A stretch of DNA of 64,000 bases from Paramecium octaurelia. Taxonomy: Eukaryota; Ciliophora; Oligohymenophorea; Peniculida; Parameciidae. The stretch lies in contig CAJJDP010000108.1 in assembly GCA_905182995.1 (NCBI GenBank), positions 325,722-389,721 on the forward strand. Reading direction: 5' to 3'. The notes under the pieces are model-generated. The model saw only the letters and a program-made list of their open reading frames with translations. It had not been told where the DNA came from and made no database searches. The stretch's first letter is position 1, and the number at the start of each line of letters is the position of its first letter. A program made the position numbers and the translations under genes. This document shows positions 61,101 to 64,000 of this stretch, in pieces.

Positions 61101-62274
61101 ACCTTTGTTGTTGTAATAGTCAGAATTTTCTGGGTTTTTCTAAATTGCAGAATCATAAAGTTTCAAAGCTTCTTCAAATCTATTCATTTTATCTAAAATG
61201 ATGGCTAAGTAATTATCTATAATTAATTATACCTTTATTGTAGTAATAATAAGAATTTTCAGGCCTTTTCTATATTGCTGAATCATAAGTTTCCAAAACT
61301 TCTTCTAATCTATCCATTTTCTCTAAAATATAAGCTAAAAAATTAGGCAATTAACAATACCTTTGCAATTGTATTAGTCAGAATCTTCTGGGTTTTTTTC
61401 AATTGCTAAATTCGAATATTGCAAAGCTTCTTCTAATCTGTTCACTTTAGCTAAAGTAAGAGCTTTGAATTTAGATTTATGTAATTATACCTTTGTTCTG
61501 ATAATACCTCCCATTTTATGGGTTTTTCAGAATAGCAAATTAGTAATTTTCTAAAGCTTCTTCTATTCTATTCATTGTATTTAATGTATTAGCTTAAAAC
61601 AATACTTTTTTAATTATACCTTTATTGAAAAAATACATTGACTCATTTGGATTTATCTAAATTGCTAAATCAGAGTTGCTCAAAGCTTCTTCTAATCTAT
61701 TCATTTTCTATAAAATAATAGCTAAAGGATTTAATATGTGAAAATATGCCTTTGTTTGTGTAATGGATAGAATTTTTTGGGTTTTTCTAAATTGCGAAAT
61801 CAAAATTTATCAATGCATCCTCTAGTCTATTCATTTTATTTAAAGTAGAAGCTTAGAAATTAATGATATCTAAGAACCTTTGTTATTATAATAGTCAGAA
61901 TCTTCGGGGTTTTTCTAGATAGCTGTATCATAATTTTCCAAAGCTTCTTGCAATCTATTCATTTTATCTAAAACAATTGCTAAGTTATTATGCATAAGAA
62001 ATTACACCTTTTTTGTTGTAATAGTCAGAAACTTTTGGATTTTTCAAAATCGCTAAATCATAATTTTCTAATGCTTCTTCTAACATGTTTATTTTGATTA
62101 ATGAAGTAGCTAAAAAATAATATATATAATAATACCCTTGTTGAAATACTAGTCAGAATCTTCTAAGTTTTTTTAAACTGCTGATATAAAGTTTGGGTTA
62201 GTTTATTCTAACTTATTTATATTTTTCTTTAAATGATAATTTATTATTGTTTATTTATTTTTTTATATTTTCAT
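58103..62274 (-). CDS. Giant TPR-repeat protein, about 30 repeats
   Basis: The gene reads from ATG 62274 (MKIQKNKQTIINYHLKK) to TGA 58103-58105. It is built from about 30 units of about 129 bp, each encoding one 34-residue TPR (consensus near KMNRLEEALENYDLAIQKNP, then ENSDYYNNKAN). Each unit is interrupted by one short intron of about 25-30 nt at the same place, after the first base of the codon following NNK. The protein is roughly 1100 residues and should form a superhelical scaffold for protein partners. The last 45 residues diverge from the repeat. Some unit junctions may be off by a few bases. Confidence 0.8.
58451..59326 (-). repeat. Recent internal duplication within the TPR array
   Basis: Bases 58451-58690 and 59087-59326 match over about 240 bp with about three substitutions that I could count, including the intron sequences. 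The copies are 636 bp apart, about five repeat units, whereas neighbouring units differ at many sites. This points to recent unequal exchange or tandem duplication inside the gene. Confidence 0.8.
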
Positions 62275-63781
62275 TTCATTTCTCTTTTCTCTTACCTCCT
62301 TGAAATTTAAATTTCTCTTATATTTATTCATCTTATAATTAAAAATGCTTACACTTAATGTAATTACTTTTGCCTTCTCTATAAAAATTAGGCTTGGAAA
62401 ACTATTAAATGTTATTTATTCCAAACATTTAATACATAAAATTTAAGATTCTTTATCTTTAAATATTGTTATCTATCGGTTTTTGATATTCTTACAAAAT
62501 TCCATATTTAATTTCAAAATATATTTTTGTAATTTGAATTACAAAAAATTAATACCCTTTAAACCTACAAATAATATAATACAAAAATCATTATAACTAT
62601 TAGTTAAATCAACATTAAGAATTAATAACAACATTTGTAAAATTAATATTAAATGGTATTTTAGTACTTTCTCTAAAATTAAACTACCTTTAGATTTAAA
62701 TTATGATCGTAAATCATATCCTATATAATCTAAAAACTCTCTTTTGAAGATTAAAGCTCCTTAAGCTTCTGACTTTCTGGAAGAATATTATATTAAATAG
62801 TTGTAGGGTTATCTTTATAACGATTATTTGAAGATAACATTTCTACCCTGTCAAAAATAAAAAAAAAACGGGATGTTAAAATAATTCTTCACCGAATGGA
62901 TATAACGAAATTTATGTTAAAATAGAAAGCTATCCTTTTTGTTATAACAAGCTTTTCTATAGTAATATATTTATCTTTTATTTAGGAGAATTATATATTA
63001 TAATCTAATTTTTTTAATAGGTTAAGAGTGGGTGGGTGAATGAGATGAAGTGATGCGAGCGATGCGAGCAATAGATATTAGGGGATAGCCAAACCCCCTA
63101 TACAATATAAAGTAGAAGAGAAAAGTAGGAAGTAATGAGAAGATGGAGGAGATCAAACTTTTTAAGAGAAAATACTACATTTATGTAATATCAATAAATT
63201 TAGTTAATTCTAAAAATTTATTATCCAATTGGGATAATCTATAAGTTATAGAGAAGAATACCAATCCTGAGTAATTTCTTAATTTCATAACTAATTGATG
63301 GATATTATCGTTGTAGATAGTAATTAATTTTGTAAAAAAATATCGGCTTGAGTAAAATTACATAGTTCTTAACGGATGATTCATAACTGTTCATTATATA
63401 TATATCTAATTTTATCAATTGAAAATAATAATTAACAGACGAAAGTATTACCAAGATTAGAGTAGAGTAATTCTAAAATCATTTAATCCCAATGTTTTAA
63501 CTTTGTTATCATTTAAGATTATTAATAAGATTAATTTTATTTTTTTCATTCTTGAAATGTATCTTCTTCTTATCTTTGTTATTAATTGTATCATTATCTT
63601 TATTATAAACTGAAAATCTAAATTATACTAAAATATTAGTAATCATTATTAGGACTAAACCTGTTTACTCTGTTTATTAAAAATTTAATAGTGTATTGTA
63701 CTTCTATAAATATTTATTTATAACCGTTGTTTCTAACATCTCAATATTAAGCAAATATTTAAATAGTAACAAAAAACACAT
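62275..63781. other. Mostly non-coding AT-rich region
   Basis: About 1.5 kb upstream of the TPR gene with no coding frame on either strand. A GC-richer island lies inside it at about 63020-63120; the remainder is A/T runs. Confidence 0.45.
63020..63120. other. GC-richer island with short direct repeat and hairpin
   Basis: Within very AT-rich DNA, about 100 bp is markedly purine- and G-rich. It holds a doubled GATGCGAGC direct repeat (about 63052-63069) and a potential hairpin with TAGGGG and CCCCTA arms (about 63079-63101). No open frame crosses it with coding character. It could be part of a non-coding RNA gene, a relic of an element, or a regulatory site. Confidence 0.35.
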
Positions 63782-64000
63782 ATGATTCAAAAAAGTTATA
63801 ATGAAATGATTAAAATTATAATTGTAATGTTTTTAATGAATATTCAAATTCACTTTTGCTTTAAGTCTTCTAAAAAGCAACTTCCTTTTGTTTTTAATAA
63901 TGGTTTTAAATCTATCCCTTAATAATTCATGAATTGTCCTTATAAGATAAGAGTTCCTGATGCTTGGAATAAAGGATTCTAGCATATTCTAAGTATTGTA
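63782..64000 (+). CDS. Start of a gene for a secreted or membrane protein
   Basis: From ATG 63782 the frame is open to the window edge (73 codons). MIQKSYNEMIKIIIVMFLMN resembles a signal anchor or signal peptide, followed by a soluble stretch (NCPYKIRVPDAWNKGFQHIL). The product is not recognisable from this part. Confidence 0.5.

Noticed and set aside
1-64000. Retroviral, LTR, Polinton-like or other virus-derived elements
   Set aside because: No reverse transcriptase, integrase, capsid or envelope-like sequence and no long terminal repeats were recognised in the window.

Overview
The window reads as a piece of a Paramecium-like ciliate somatic (macronuclear) chromosome. Recognisable proteins stay open only if TAA and TAG are read as glutamine and TGA is the sole stop. 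The DNA is very AT-rich. Genes are packed on both strands with gaps of a few tens of bases, and almost every intron is about 20-30 nt long with a GTA start. No tRNA, rRNA, CRISPR, virus-like element or intact transposon was recognised. The species cannot be fixed from the sequence alone; roughly a dozen introns end in AAG rather than TAG.

Layout. 1-7.7 kb: end of a CMGC kinase, a secreted M14 carboxypeptidase, several unrecognised or coiled-coil proteins and a UBTD ubiquitin-like protein. 8.6-15.7 kb: a MORN protein, a peroxisomal SDR-SCP2 enzyme, proteasome alpha4, an AGC kinase and a MAP3K-type kinase. 16-20.3 kb: a candidate PP1-docking protein, a small RING protein and a PrpD-family mitochondrial dehydratase. 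20.7-24.8 kb: a poorly resolved gene, then two tandem paralogous single-pass membrane proteins. 24.8-30.1 kb: a 1704-residue four-domain voltage-gated-type cation channel. 30.1-35.5 kb: a MAPK-like pseudokinase, ribosomal protein uS19, a papain-type protease, a calmodulin-superfamily protein and a dual-specificity phosphatase. 36.5-41.3 kb: several small genes, a coiled-coil protein, NADP isocitrate dehydrogenase and an SF-assemblin. 41.6-49.6 kb: an intronless 1091-residue protein with what look like three decayed Ulp1-type protease folds, a membrane protein, a second MORN protein, a DHHC palmitoyltransferase and an EF-hand protein. 50.7-55.8 kb: a SMARCAL1/HARP helicase, an amino-acid transporter and an ABC ATPase. 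56-58 kb: remnants of CXC-domain and WD40 genes. 58.1-62.3 kb: a gene of about 30 TPR units with an intron in every unit. The last 1.7 kb is mostly non-coding and ends in the start of a secreted or membrane protein.

The genes are a mixed housekeeping and signalling set with no operon logic. Shared themes are signalling (five protein kinases or pseudokinases, a phosphatase, a PP1-docking candidate, two calcium-binding proteins), membrane excitability, and cytoskeleton or cortex (SF-assemblin, MORN and coiled-coil proteins). For most multi-exon genes the splice junctions given were checked by confirming that the spliced length is a multiple of three.
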